A stretch of DNA of 64,000 nt from Melastoma dodecandrum (GCA_029817715.1 JARUPY010000089.1:124001-188000); one strand, 5' to 3'. Numbered from the stretch's first letter, positions 1 through 13,837 are shown. Notes: generated by a model from the sequence alone, not told the origin. Numbers and translations: made by a program.

Positions 1-245
1 AGACACCCTTCTTGATAGCTTGATGGAGCAGGACGACATTGACCAGCAGACCCAACCCACAAATGCCCAAGAAATCACTACTACCCAAGAAGGCCTAATT
101 GTGCTAGCTGACACAACAGAATCAGATGAAGACATTATTATTGTTATTCATAACTAAGAGGATACCATTATGTTTACCGAGAAAGAGCTCCGACCAAACT
201 ACCAGAAATGGAAGTCGGCCATCATCGCTGTAGTACTTAGCTCTA

Positions 246-461
246 GATGAAGGGCTACTATTTGCAAAAAACCTACACCTACAAGAAATGGCAGGGTGGA
301 TAGACTTGGAGCGGGTAGTCAAATACATCACAGGGAAATTGACTTGCTCTAACCTAATTCGTCCAACAATTGACAAATGCAGGTTGTCCATCAAGCATGT
401 GAAGTGAAAAGGGAACAAAGTGGCCGACAGCCTAGCGGGGATGGCATTGGATCAAGAGTAA
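246..461 (+). pseudogene. RNase H-like (RVT_3-type) domain remnant of a non-LTR retroelement
   Basis: One frame reads through a domain resembling the RNase H region found at the end of plant non-LTR retrotransposon proteins and related host genes. It includes DEGLLFAKNLHLQEMAGW, then LIRPTIDKCRLSI, and then the characteristic end GNKVADSLAGMALDQ. A TGA at 404–406 interrupts the frame just before GNKVADSLA, and the frame stops at 459–461. The acidic residues expected in the middle are not obvious. This is a decayed fragment. I see no reverse transcriptase beside it, although the element could continue beyond the left edge. Confidence 0.6.
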
Positions 462-1439
462 GAAGCTTCTGCTACTTTTTGATATCCACCTGACCATATT
501 GTTGATCTTTTGCATGTGACATTTCCCAGAACTCTCTTGGAGAATGGTTGCCCTAAGTTGATCTAATGAATCCTTTATTTACCAAAAACAAAACTTTAGA
601 GAGGAGGCTCGGAAGAATCTATATGGATGAAGCGAGGCTGAGTGGAAACAGCAGTGCAGGCGATGTGAGAGACATCAAGCTCAAATAAGAATTAATAAGC
701 ACTTACTGGCAAGGCCTTTATATATTCCAGTATGAGCTTAATTAAAGCTTCTCAAGTCCTGTTTTGTCCCGGCAAGGATCTCTGTCATCCACAAAACAAA
801 CAAGCATCAGAGGGTACTTCCAAAAATGTCATCACAATAAGACAAGCACATCAAAAGCAAAAGCACAAAGAATTAAGCAGTTTTCCAGGAGAACCATAAC
901 ACTATAAACAGCAACATAACAAGCGATGATAATCATCCTCAAACATCATGCTATACTATGACATACAAGTCTATGTAAATCTCAGACCAAGAGAGACTGT
1001 CGCGACTAGCAACATACCGACATCAGCTCCTCAATGCGTACATTCTACCTCCGCTACCAGACGGATTCGACCAATTTCAAACGACTCAACAGTTACAGTA
1101 TTACTTATACAAGAACTGCCTAATGAATGCTCTGGCAGCTTTGTATGCTGGTGGATGCCGAATTGAAAATTTAGAAGATTATGCAGATGGCAGAGGTAAA
1201 TTGAAGATCATTTTACCTGTCTTCTGGGATCAAACCTTATTGTTAAAGTATGTGCGAGAAATGGATCCAAAGGTGGATCATCCGGTTTCACAGGACGGAA
1301 GGACGAAAACGGCACTCTTACCTGTCAGTTATGCCAAAATTACAATGGGAAGAAGAAAATCCTAAACCAATTTTGGTGCTGAAACCAATTAATTAGAAGT
1401 CCTGTCAAGAACATTACCTACAGAAACCAATTTTGGTGC
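462..1439. other. Non-coding stretch, no gene recognised
   Basis: Several short open frames occur (for example 948–1166 and 1123–1365 on the plus strand), but none resembles a family I know and they overlap in conflicting frames. The stretch lies between two decayed sequences and is probably repeat-derived. Confidence 0.5.
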
Positions 1440-2690
1440 TTATTCTGGCGGAAGTACAGTTAGCTCTTGGTCATGTCTGCTGACGGACCGGCCTCAAGAA
1501 TTAACACATAAGACCGACCATTCCCTCCCAAAGAGAGCACCGGACCTTCAAACCTCACCATCCATGGGAGACTCTTTTACAAATAAAAAAGATCATTTCA
1601 GAGTGGTAGGCCTTGAGATTCTCTTCTCCATCCTGAATATGTCGACTGAATTAGGACGAACCTATCAAGAGTGCGATCAAGCGGGAAGTTGAAGCTTCTT
1701 CAAGAGTTCTACATAGTCCCCTCTGCTGAAACATAGCCTGAAAGGAAAGAGTCAGAAGAAAAAGGAAGGAAAGAAAGGGGGACACAAAGTTTGATCCGCA
1801 AAGCACATTGTACAACAGGAAAAGACAGCCTGCGCCGTCTCGGGGAACTCGAACTTGACGTCCATCCATCCGTCATACTTGGTAGCCAAGACATCTTGGA
1901 AATAGGTGCCCATACGGACTTCCCAGCCATCCAGGGAGTCTGCTGACTTGAATTTAGCAAGCAAGAGCTTGCTTTTGCTGCTCTTGCCAGCCGGCACCTG
2001 GGCCAGCTTGTGGTTGTAGTCCTTCAAAGTCAGACACCACAGCAGGTAAAGACAATCAGAGGAAGAAGAGAGGAGCAAATGGATGGGGATGCACGTAGTC
2101 AAAAGAGAAGCGCGGGGGTTAGTGGGAAGGACCTGGAATAATGCCTTGGCAATGTTGTAAACACTGCGCTGATCAACCCTGAATAGATCCCATGTGATGG
2201 GGGTCCGGGCGGTGGCGCAGTAGATGATTTGTTGCATCCCTGCACAGCAGCCTTAAGGGTGGACGGATCGCCCATCCCCACAGACAATCTCGATGGACCT
2301 GGGGAGCATATCCAAGTCGGACTCATCTGCCTTCCTGACTTAAGACCTTGACGGTGTACCCACGGAGCATAAGCTTACGCACAACGATGCGACCAATGCG
2401 GCTGGTAGCGTCGACGACAAGGACATTCGTGTTCTGAGCACCAGGGATGGCGAACTCGCAGAGGGGGCCGCCTTCCCTGATGTCAACCCTGATCAAAACG
2501 CCGCCGTCGTGGGAACAGTCGCTGCTGCCGCTACCATCATCTCTGCCGGCCCTGGCATAGGGGGGAGGCGTCTGGAGGGACGGGGAACGAGGAAGGACCT
2601 TCAGAAGACGTCGTGGAGGGGGAGTGGGGCGAGATGCCGAGGAAGTCGAACTTGGGAGTGAAGCCGATTGTGCGTAAGGCTTACATGTCG
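1440..2690 (-). pseudogene. Pseudogene of a Rossmann-fold NAD(P)-binding / CIA30-domain protein
   Basis: Reading from the right, the minus strand gives a plastid-like N-terminus, a Rossmann segment NTNVLVVDATSRIGRIVVRK (2460–2390), a degraded continuation with IIYCATARTPITWDLFRVD, then DYNHKLAQVPAGKSSKSKLL. A CIA30-like stretch follows (LDGWEVRMGTYFQDV, KYDGWMDVKFEFPE), and finally GNGRSYVLILEAGP near 1530. This order matches plant proteins that fuse an atypical short-chain dehydrogenase domain to a CIA30 domain. Frame changes and stops separate the blocks, so no continuous product is possible. Two short AT-rich inserts sit where introns could have been, which suggests a duplicated gene copy rather than a reverse-transcribed one. 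The identification rests on recalled family motifs. Confidence 0.65.
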
Positions 2691-3706
2691 GGGATCGCCG
2701 AAATTGAGCGTGGAGTCAATTGGCGGGGAAACAATTTTATGAACGGAAGAAAAGAAGCGTTCGGACCAACGGCCGCCACGTCGACCTAACTAGCGATCAG
2801 CGGCCACTTGATTTGTGAAAATTCTTAGTTAAGTTTATTCCTTTTGCCAAAATAATAAATGCAGCCAAAGAGACTTATTTATCCAAGATAAGTGCATCGC
2901 TTCTGCCCCCATTTATTTTTATTTTCAGGAATTCTTTTGGACCCCAAACAATAACAGTGGAAGCACCACTCACCATTCCTTCTGAAAACACATTGAATTT
3001 TCCGAATTTTTGATCGAATCCAGATGTGAAAAAGGAAGACACACTTCCATGCCTTTCCTATATACACTAAACTCCCTTTTAAATTTCCTGAGAGAGGAGA
3101 GGAGAGAGGAAAGGAGTGAAGAGGGAAGATATTCTTCCTCAACATCATCATCGGACTTGACTTTACTACTGACAGACTGAGACTGACTTATCTACGGGTG
3201 GTAACAATGAAAAGAATTTGCTGTAAAAGAAGCACCCCAACTCCCCCACTTATTCCCCCCCTTAAACTCACTACTTGCATTAAGCAAACTAACCCAAAAC
3301 AAAAAAAATAAAAAAAAATAAAAATACAAAACAAAAGACTGAAATAAAGAAAAGGGAGGTTGCCAGCACAAGAGGGGAACTCCAATCTTTGATGCCCACC
3401 ATCCTCTTCCACAGACACCACCCTTAATATTAATTTGGACAAACACTCCGGCATGGTGCCTGCAGCGGTTCGTCGCTCGGTAAAATTTGGGATGGATGAG
3501 CTCCGGTAGCACGCGGGCTTGGCTGCCTCCCTCCCCCCCCCCTTCTATTTCAAAGGTAGCAGATACATGCTCTTTCCGGAATAATGCCAGGGGAAAGAGT
3601 CCTGCAGTGTGTCGTTTGTGTGATATATTTTAAACAACAGTGAGAATCTGGCTGTCCGCACCTGAATCATGTATCCAGATAGCCAATTTCACAGCACACC
3701 AGCAAA
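2691..3706. other. Spacer and 3' flank of the HAC gene
   Basis: No coding family is recognised. The part next to 3707 should carry the 3' untranslated region of the HAC gene. There is an A-rich patch around 3300–3340, and a C-rich run near 3530. Confidence 0.5.
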
Positions 3707-6700
3707 TTATACTCCATTGCTGGCGACCTCCGCAGCTCTCTGTCTCATCATCTCCATGACTGCTGCCCTTCGCCTCGAGTCGGATTGCTGCTGTAATCTC
3801 CTCAAATGTTCCCTTAGATCTCTGGATTTCAAACAAGGTATAAAGGGAAAACAAAAAACAGTTAGCCATGCAATGCAGTAGCAGTTGATCCACTGCCAGG
3901 ATTTGTCGACCAAATTATCTTTCTATATACTACATGGATTATTCAATCTGAAAACGGCTTTCACCTGCACCGCGGGACATGACACTCAGCTTCTTTGCAA
4001 GCTCGAGCGTGCAGTTGGAGGAGATACCACATCCTTTTACACAACACGCAACCACCAGAAGCCCGTACTTTGCATTGTATTCCATGGCGAAATAGTCCCT
4101 TCACTTTCCGACAATTTGGATATTGACAATTTGCAGATCGACATTGAGATGCATGCACCAATAAGTCCAGCATTTTCCTTAGCTGCAATGATGAATATAT
4201 GTTAAACATACAACAGCAATTGAAAAACCCCATGCAAACACAGCAATCCTTACAATGCAACAAAACCTTTTGAGTGAACAACTGATAATCCACCACTAAA
4301 GACATGCCGATTAAGCTCTAATAGGATCCTAGCTCCACAAATATTTTATAAAGTACCCATTGTTGGCTTTCTTTACCAAAAAACACAGGCTTGTCCTTAA
4401 ACTGAGTTCGGATGCAGAGTCTGATAACATCTCAGTTGGACAATTCAACGCAATTTGTTCTTCAAATCCAACAAAGAAGACGCCACAACTTCATCAAAAC
4501 AAGAAGAGAACTCATCTATAATTTTTTTTTCTCTAATGACATAGATGTAGCGTAATGTACCTGTAAAACTCTCATTTGTCTGGCTTCTTTGTTCTGAGCA
4601 TCCCGATCAACCATGGAAGGATGATTTGTCAATTTATGAGGATGGTTAACACCACCATCCTTTTGATAACATGAATTGCATACATCATATTCGGGGCAAA
4701 CCTCACAACGCCAACCTTGACCAGCTTCAATGTCCAAATAACAAACATTACATGTGGCAACAAACGCAGGGGCAGTGGGATTATGAAGGTGGTAAAGGAC
4801 CATCATGGAAGAATGCTTAGCACGCCTCAGAGTATCATACTGATAATGATTTCCTTGACACAGACTTAAGAAAGCCTGTCTAGTATCGAAAAATTCACTC
4901 TCAAGTATTTCATCTTTATCTTTAGTGTCTTCAGGTACATCCAAAATCGGGATCTGCAAATTAATCATCAATCAGAATGCAAGCATACCTTCAGAAGTGC
5001 AACAATTAAAGCCAAATGGCAACTCACCATAGATAAAGAATGCTTCTCCCTCTGATTAATAGGGTGTCTTTCCCGCTCTTCACGTTTCTGTTCAGCCTCA
5101 TAGCACCTGAGAGAATAAGATCATCTTTTAGAAAAGAAGATGCCCAATCAAATATTAACAAATAGAGACACTTTCAACCATGGTAGCCAAGTTGAGGTTT
5201 GATATGTGAATGAGTAGCTCATTTTTTGACAAAGATCAAGAATGGCATTAGATCCTTCCTCAGAAAGCCACCTCCTCAAGCCAATTGAAAGTCCTAAATA
5301 ACTTAACCTTCCTCCAAAACTATCTAAGAACTTGTAACTCTCTACGTCACATCTGGGACAATGGCCAATTGCACACAAGCAATCTAAGTAGCATTAATAA
5401 CCTTTCTCAAATTCTTCCTATAGCCCTGGATACATATCCTTTCCCTAGTTCCAAATGTATACCCTACCAAGTGGGACAAAGCCTCGAATGCTCTTGTTGT
5501 TGCTTATAGTCTCAAATGAAGTAATCATTTTGTTGGAAATAGAAAGAGCACCGCTAACATGTCTACAAGACAGAAAGCACGACAGCGAGTAACCACTATA
5601 ACAAAAAAAAGAGTACCACCATTTATAACTGTGATTCTTTCTAACAACTGTCAGGTCAAAGGATGAAATATTTGGGCATTGAAGCTAAAGCTGATGAGAA
5701 AACTGAATTACAAAAATCAACCTCATCATGCACTCAGAAAACCAGAGTACCAAACAATCCTCCCCAATCGAACATACGGACAGAAAACTCTACATGAACT
5801 GTAGTAGAACAAAAAGAAAAAACCTCCCGGGGAAGTGCAAATATCTCATGAGACAATCTCAATCTAATTAAGAGTTGGGCATGATGTCAAAACCATGTAT
5901 GAACACCAATACTAAGGAGCAGCAAGCTCACAGCAACCTCTTTCCGAAACTCCAGCTGAAAGATAAAATCAAAGAGGAGGCTTGGATTTCGTGTGGCATG
6001 TTTCTTTTCTACATTTCAAAGAAATGTAAGGGTGAACAGATTACTAAATTTTTGAAGAGACAACGCCATTTCTGTGTCTGAGATCCAATCGAGATATTTC
6101 CCTAGGCACACACACTAACAAGAAGATGCCAACGAAGGTTACTAAATCCCATATTGAATATAGAGGCCAACCAAAGGGGTCATCATTCAAAAGAAAAAGA
6201 ATAAGAAATGATAGATAACAAGAACACAACCATGGTGAAATATGAGGAAATTAACTCTAAAAGAAGCGAGGGAATTTTCAGCTTACTTATCACATATCTG
6301 AAAATTTTTGCACTGGTTGCACACCCAACGGTTCCCAGAAACCATCAAAATACAACAATGGGTGCAAGCATGCTGCAGATGAACCATGATAAAATCTTCC
6401 TTCATCGGAGAAATAGTTTCACCAAGCTGTAAAAACATGGATCCACAATATCAGACAACCATTAGTTATTAAAAGGAAAGAAAAGAAGGCCATGATGACA
6501 AGATATAATAATTAATAAAAAGAAAACCTTATGCATCAATAGTAGATCTTTTGATGCATTTCCAGAGAGATCAGATTGACCAGATGCCTTTAAAGCTCTC
6601 TTCGTTATGGTTTTTTTTGTTAAACCTTTCTTATTCTGCTTTCTACCATCTTCCTCTTGTTGTAACTGATATATAAGGTCCTCTGCCGCACCAGGCCAGT

Positions 6701-9700
6701 AGTCACCATCAAAATATGGCAGCCTCGCGGCTGTAACCTTTGCCTTCGATTCACCGGTGCAGATAAAGAAATGATCATACAGATTAGTAAGATCAACCAC
6801 GATATTCTCCTTCGCAGCTTTTCTCAACATTGCTAGATACCTGAGATAAAAATATATAATCATGAGGGCAACCAAAGATTAGGGTCAAAAGGCTGAAGCA
6901 AGACAGTCATCACATTTTACACCCCTTTAGGCAGTTTAATTCAATTTCCAACACTAGTGATAGGGGACAGCCTCACCATTCTCTCAGTTTATCAGACTTG
7001 GGAGTTTTCTGAATCTCTGGATGGCAATACAATATATAATCCTCGCCTTTTAAAGGTGGACATGCCCAAATATAGCAACTGGTAAAGCCCCTGGCTTTGC
7101 AATATTCAAGGTAACCAATCTGCGTAAAAATAAGTCATGACGTTGTCTTATCAATCATCAGTTTAAACAAAATCAAAACCAAGGATGCCAATTGAAAATT
7201 GCAACTTACAAGAATCTCATGGTAGACAAAAGTACGCAAAGCTTCACCAGTCACCGCTTTGACTTCTGGCCTGAAGTACTTCACAGAATCGAGATATGAC
7301 AGATACACACGGCGTTGATTTGGAAATTGGCATTCAGACCCAAATTCTTGAACGTACATCCCAAACAGGCATACTTCTACACCCTCAATCTTCTGGAACA
7401 ACAGAACAACCTAAAAAGGAGGAGAAAAGGAGTAAGCATCTATAACATTATCAGTTTGAACCTTTAAAAATAAGCCACCGAGAAAATTGGCAAACCTATA
7501 GCTAACCTTAGACTTATAAGGAAATTCTGTTGGGTAATTTTCCCCCTGAAATATTTCGAGAAACCGTGGCTTTACTTCCAATTTCTTGTCAACTGATGAA
7601 ACAACTCTTACAACAAGCGCTTCTGCTCCAGGGACCTGCATTATAAAATTACAACATTTAGGTGCCAGCTCCAAAAAGATCATGCACTTGGGTAAAATGC
7701 AATCTGAAACCACCAACTTATTTTATCCTCCCTCTGATTTTCAAGAGATCTAAGTGATATAATAAGTACTATATCATACTACAATAATCAGGTGCAAGTA
7801 TCAGCGACACTAAGAATATTTCATTTATAAGAACACGTGAGCATTTGCAATTATGTTAATAAGTACTATATCATACTACAATAATCAGGTGCAAGTATCA
7901 GCGACACTAAGAATATTTCATTTATAAGAACACGTGAGCATTTGCAATTATGTTAATAAGTAATTATGAGTGGCCATTGTTTTTTAACTGAACTCAACTA
8001 TTGCAGGTTTATGACACAAAGCATTTTTTATAAGCATATAATAGAATTTTCAATTATGTTAATATAAACAATTATGAGTGGCCATAGTTCCAAATAAATT
8101 CCACTGTTATTGATTCAATTTTACCACCCTGCAAACATCATTTCCATGACCAGTCCAAGAAAATCCCGGTTTTCTTCCTTTTTTCATGTATGCTTTCTCT
8201 ATGCATTAACAATTATCTCCTGTTCAACTTTTCCAGAAGAACCCAATCTCTGTTACTATTATTCCCTTGACCCTCATATAGTTTTATCTGTTCAGTCCTC
8301 AACTCCATCATATGGTACCAAATATGCTTAAACCATCCTGAGCCATAAAATCCCAGAAAAAAACATTATTGCGCTCAATTGCCCCAGAACGCCTAACTAC
8401 CCCGCAAGAGTAACCAAGCAGCAATAATTCTTACGCACAAATATATAGAGCTTTGTTCCTTTATAACGTTAGTTCACAAAATATTCTGCGAAATAGGTCG
8501 GTCGAGCTCATATTTCCCTGACTAATGCCAAGAAATCGATGTTAGGAACACCGATCTCGGTGTTCCTAACATCGATTTCTTGGCATTAGTCAAGGAAATA
8601 TGAGTTGGACCGACAGACCTATTTCGCAAAAAATTTAGCGAACTAACGTTATTAAGGAACAAACTCCAAGTATGTATTCCAGAAAACGCCCTAATAAAGT
8701 GTCACTGGCTCAAAGTGCATAACCAATCAACAAATACTACAAAGTACCAAGGGCATGGCGACAAACAATACCAATCATAGCAGATGACCAAAATATACAG
8801 TTTTCCTTAGCAACTAACTAAACCACTTTAGAAAACAGAACCAGAGCAGATTCTGTCACTGTCTTGCATTATTTGTTGCCAAAAGCCCACAAAAATTAAA
8901 ATTTCATGATCTTTCAAACATTGCTGCATGATAACATCATGAAGGTAACCCTTCAATTCCAGAGAAAATCCAGGCAACTTGTTTGCCTAATTTTAAAAAA
9001 CTAACCTCATCATAATTTTTCCCTTGAGCCTTTGCCCTATCTTGTCTCTCTTGTTTGAGTCTCCTCACCAGACGATGTTCTATATGGTCACTTAGCAGCG
9101 TTTTTGGCAAATCCTTTGCGCCAAGGACAGCATTCTGTGCCAAGGGCTTACGTTCACCTCTTTCAACTTCTTCAATATAACAGTTAGGGCAAGTATACTC
9201 AGCTTGACCACCGTCATTTCTCCGACCATTAAATAAGACACATATCTGATGTTGCCAGGTTTCGCACTTATCACATTGTACCCACTGCATATAAAAAGAA
9301 AGTCAGTTAGAGTACTGCATTTCATGTTTCTTGCTGTGAAGAGCACTATAGGTGAAGAAGCAACAGAAACTAACCGATTCTTCTGTTTCCTCATCATTCT
9401 TCTTCTTCTCAAGTCTGGCCTTAGGGATGGTGAGGCCTTCTGCAACAATATTTTCACCACGGGCCTCATTAAAACATGGAATACAGAAATAATGCCTTGT
9501 ATCTCCAGCTCCCACAGTGTAATATGTGGCATTTCTCTTAATACGGGCACCACATGGAGTGCAGTAGATAGGCGGGGGTTCAAAAGTAAGCTTCTCCACA
9601 GCACAAAGCTCACATGAATTATCACTCATCGAGTGCTCCATTGCTTGATTCTTTTCTGCCTTAGCTTTGCTCTGCAAAAGGATAAAAGCCATCACAACAA

Positions 9701-12700
9701 GTAGAAGTGATTAATATCACTGGTCAGCACCAACTTCACTCACCAGTATGAGCCATGAAACTATTGGATACTAAGCAACCATACCTGGCATAGCAATCTT
9801 CAGCAGCAACATTAACATAAAATGAAAAATTTGGAGGCCAAGCAAGATGGCACTCCAAAAGGTTCTAAAGAGCAACTCAACTAAGCAAGAGATGTTGCTT
9901 GTAGAAGCTCGATAATAAAGTAGGTGCAACAGTCTATATTAGTGATTGCAAGATATAAAAAGCAATCAAAATTTAAAAAAAAAAAGGAGAAACTTGTTTG
10001 AATCCTAAAAGATCCCACAAATAATTCATTTCAGAGAATCTCTACGTGAGGAAGCAAATTATATTGGTTATAAAGTGGATTTTCAATCCCCAAATACAAA
10101 GCAAGACTAGCAATAGTAAGCCAAACACGAAAATGATTCAACTATTGTTCTATCATGGACAAGCAGAAGACATATAAGAATACTTGCAAGCAAGTTAGTG
10201 TCCTGTTTCAAAGAGCAGTCAATAAGTGTACATACCAATATATACAATTTTACACTTACAATACAAAGAGGTTTCTTGCTGCACAGAATAAACATCGATG
10301 AAAAGACAGTTTAAAGAGAATTCACCTGACCAACCCACTGCCTCAATCCAATTATATGCTCTCTTACTTGCTCGGGGGTAAAAAGTTCAGTTAGGGACAC
10401 TCCCTTTATTTTCGGCTTCCCTGATTTCGTTATACCACCAGACTCAACAGGCTGAACAGAGGTTACTTGCTTTGCTTGATCAACTTCACTCACCCTTGCA
10501 ACATCTCTTGAAGCATCCTCCCCACGAGATCGAGACTCATGCAATGTGGCACCCGTCATCTCCCTTTTCATCTCACCGTTAGCATTTCTCAATCCAGAAG
10601 TAGAGGGATGATCCTTCTTTATATCAGGGGTCTCCAACTTAACAAAAGGGCGGGGCTCCCCATGTTGATTATCTGGAGGGACAACAGCAGGACAAATCGT
10701 ATGGTTGTCGATTAAAGATGCTGATTCTGCAGAATTTTCAGTAAGGGCATTTGGGATTTGGGACGGTTGCTCCGTTTTGATGCGCTTAAATGCAGGTGGT
10801 AGGCTTTCGGAACTCTCAGAGAAGAACGGCTTCCTAGAATTTAGGACTACAGAGTTGTCCCCAACATCCTGCAGCTTAGTTGGTCTGCTGCTACTGTTAG
10901 AAATATTGGGAGAATAATCCCCGCGACGGTAGGCCTTAATCTGCGCCTGCAAATAATTCCTCACGGGCACGCAAACAGGGCAACCTGTATCCTTACAATG
11001 TTTGTGATGATTAATCAATATCTTGGTGTGATGGCATCGGGGATAGGGACACTGCAACACACTGCAGCTTTCCATGTGTTTGCACAATTTCTGTACAGTA
11101 ATACAATTGATTTCTTGGCACTTCCCCTCCGGAGCTGCACATCGACGAGCATGCCGTAAAAATAAAAGCCATTTCTGCTGGTTTTTAAACTGGCGCTCGC
11201 GATTTGCATTTCTACAAGTAAAGGTACCAGTGCCTAAGTTCATGGATTCTGCTCTACCCCTGGATAGGACAACCGGACTAACGTATGATCCATCCAAAAT
11301 ATTATCACTCTGAGCATCATCTTGAGGAGAGATTCTCTTTTTGAAATCGTCATGGAGTTTTTGCTCAATTAACTTGGTTCCCAAGTTGTTAGTTCCATCC
11401 TTTGAATGTGGATGCCATTGACCATGAAGAACCGATTCAGATTGAACCCTAGCAGGTACGCCATTCAGCTCATTTTGTGACACTCTCACTAGTTGCTGCT
11501 GTTCCAACAAATGCAGCCGAGTTTTCTGAAGTGGTGGCCCGCAGTCGTTGTGCTCAATAAACGAATTAGGAAAAATTTGGACCTTAGCATGATCTTCCAT
11601 GTTCTGCTGAAACTGATCTTGATATGCAGGTAAATTGAGACCTTCAGAGACCCTATCTTGGATGATATCCTTAAGATGCTCAACAACAGGCTCGTGTTTT
11701 ATCTGGTGACCCACATCGGATATTGCCTGTGAAAGACCATATACATGATCATGTAATACATGATGGTGCTGCTGACTGGGCTGCATTTGCTGAAACTGTG
11801 GAGAGAACTGCTGATGCTGCGTATAAACTTGCTGATTGTGATTAGACAGCATAAGGTTCTCCCTTGAGGATACTGAAGATTGGAAATTCAACTTTTCCAT
11901 TTGATCAACTGATTGAGGTTTCAGATGTACAGCTGGCTGGGATACATAATAATTAGATTGACTTGTAGCTGGAAGACCCTTTGTTTTTGAAAGAGGCTGA
12001 AAGTTGACCGTGCTTGAACTATGCGCACTCGTTATAGATCCACCCGGGCCTCCAATACCAAATATATTTCCAGATCCGGCAGCATCAGCACCACTTATAA
12101 AACCATCACCTGAAAAGCAAACCTACTATTTATTACGAAGAAGCTAATTCTGATGGGACAAGGACAATGCGAATGCAATAGCAACAAGTGAAATGTTTGA
12201 CATATACCAACACATATAAGCATGTTTTCTCCTCCCCTTTCTTTGAAAGGGTGGGAGTAAGTTTGGCAAATCAAAGAACAAATATATAACTCGACAAGTA
12301 CCCTGAACTGAGGGCCGTTGATACTGGTCAACTTGATTCTGCAAGGATTTTGGAGAAGCCATGTAATGAGAATTTGGCAAAAAGCTTTCAGAGTTGTTAG
12401 GCACATTTGGAAGTTGTATACCGCTCCCTATTGCTCCCAAACTACCATTTAATGCCCCATTCGAGAAAGCATAAGATTTCTGCGGTAAATTAGACCTAAC
12501 CAAGCTACTGTTCTGATTGCCAACACTTTGCACCAGACGCCCATTGTTATTGTTGACATGCAGCTTTTGATTCTGCTCCTGCATAAGGGCCCCTGAGTCA
12601 GGTATGGGCATCCTCCCACCACTACTTGAAGTGTCCGTATTTAGGTCAGGGTGACTACTGCTGGTATTATTGAACCCCGGAGTAGGAATCATTTGGCTGT

Positions 12701-13837
12701 TCATTCTCTGAACACTGACTGAAGGCATGCCATTCCCACTAGAAACTGTAGAAAAATTTGCTGGTGTCTGCTGAAAGTTATTGGAGAGCATACCTGCGCC
12801 AGATTTTTATCATTTAAAAATGGCAAAAAATGGATGGTGCCATCATATCACCAAAAGGAAGATGAAAGAAAGATCGGTAGCTGGATTACCATCAGTATGG
12901 ATGAAGGAGTTGTTCTGCATCACACCAGATGACAAAAGACCGCTGGGATTAGAATTGGCAGGCTGCATGACAGTACCTCCAACAACAGAATTCATGGAGC
13001 CATCCATCGATGAGGAAGACAACATAGTCGGATTGGCACCCAGCGACATGCCTGGAGTTGGCATCATAGTTGTAACAGAGGAAGTATTGGGTGGATGTCG
13101 ATTGGTCAGGGAGGAACGCTTGATCAAGGCATGCAACCGAGACTCTAAGGTACCCACGTTAAGATACTCTTCCTGCACCAGCGACAGTAATGCACAGAAG
13201 CATCAAGTCGTCAACAAAAGCTTCCCTCACATTCTCAAATCATCATGCACAATGAACAAAGCGAGGAGAATCTCATTCATCCAACATAACATCCATGCTA
13301 TCCACCAAGCTTCAAAAATAACACCAAAAGAATAGAACACAAACGGAGATGGACTTCTAAATTGACCTCCAGAAGAGGGGGGAGGGGGGAATAAGGCTGG
13401 AACAAGTGAGAAAAAACTGAAATTGGACAGACCTTCGTCTGAGCGGATTTAAATAAACCCTCCTCCAGGCGTTTGACGATGTCCTTGAACTTCTGCATTT
13501 GAGACTCATGGATGGGCTGCGGATGTCGCTGGGCCAACAGCCGATAACTGCAGGTATCCATCGAATGCGATCAAGAAAGAAGAGTAATCAGAAAAAAAAA
13601 GCCAAAGAGGGGAAGAAAAAAAAAGACGGGGGGAAAAAAGAGCATGGCATACATCCTCTCTTGCATAAAAGAACGGGCTCTGAGAAGATCGGTATCCGAT
13701 ATAAAACCAGAATTGAGACCATGGGAAGCGGCGGCACTGCCGACCACATGCTGGGGACCATTCTGCTGGGGGAGCCCGGGCAACTGAGTAGCGGTCTGAC
13801 CCGATATATGACCAGACATGTCGGCCTGAACGTGCAT
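3707..13837 (-). CDS. HAC1: Histone acetyltransferase of the p300/CBP family (HAC1-type)
   Basis: Nuclear histone acetyltransferase and transcriptional co-activator; sixteen coding exons give about 1,721 residues, the usual size for plant HAC1. Exons, 5' to 3': 13837–13653, 13547–13433, 13172–12890, 12793–12302, 12109–10326, 9671–9375, 9284–9006, 7635–7507, 7410–7210, 7119–6977, 6840–6528, 6426–6287, 5106–5028, 4953–4561, 4182–3965, 3821–3707. Domains in order: a glutamine-rich N-terminus; TAZ1 zinc finger (about 665–745, LFLRHARRC to [11 protein letters not shown]); PHD finger (from about 1053, [13 protein letters not shown]); the KAT11 catalytic domain (about 1115–1555, including [11 protein letters not shown] and [11 protein letters not shown]); two ZZ fingers (CTHCC…[16 protein letters not shown] and CNVCYLD…[14 protein letters not shown]); and TAZ2 (1612–1695). 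The ATG at 13837 (MHVQADMSG) was chosen because the longer frame upstream has only a GTG. The exact paralogue (HAC1, 5 or 12) is not resolved. Confidence 0.95.
7761..7962. repeat. 97-bp tandem duplication in HAC intron 7
   Basis: The unit beginning AATAAGTACTATATCATACT at 7761 is repeated head to tail from 7858, with no difference that I could see. A third copy starts (AATAAGTA) and stops at 7962. It lies within the intron between exons 7 and 8 of the HAC gene. Confidence 0.85.
8452..8663. mobile_element. Fold-back MITE in HAC intron 7
   Basis: Two arms of about 105 bases are near-perfect inverted copies around the centre CCGATCTCGG at 8551–8560. The outer ends read TTTGTTCC on the left and GGAACAAA on the right, and both arms contain AACGTTAGTT or its complement, then a CGAAATAGGT/ACCTATTTCG module. 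Such structure with no coding capacity is typical of a miniature inverted-repeat element. I could not identify a target-site duplication. Related ends occur at 33290–33641 and 34388–34662. Confidence 0.8.

Noticed and set aside
948..1365. Two overlapping plus-strand open frames, as a small gene.
   Set aside because: No recognisable motif, conflicting frames, and decayed surroundings.
12055..12110. An apparent one-base frameshift in the largest HAC exon.
   Set aside because: Recounting with the overlapping frame that ends at 12095 showed the exon starts at 12109 and is continuous; the error was mine.
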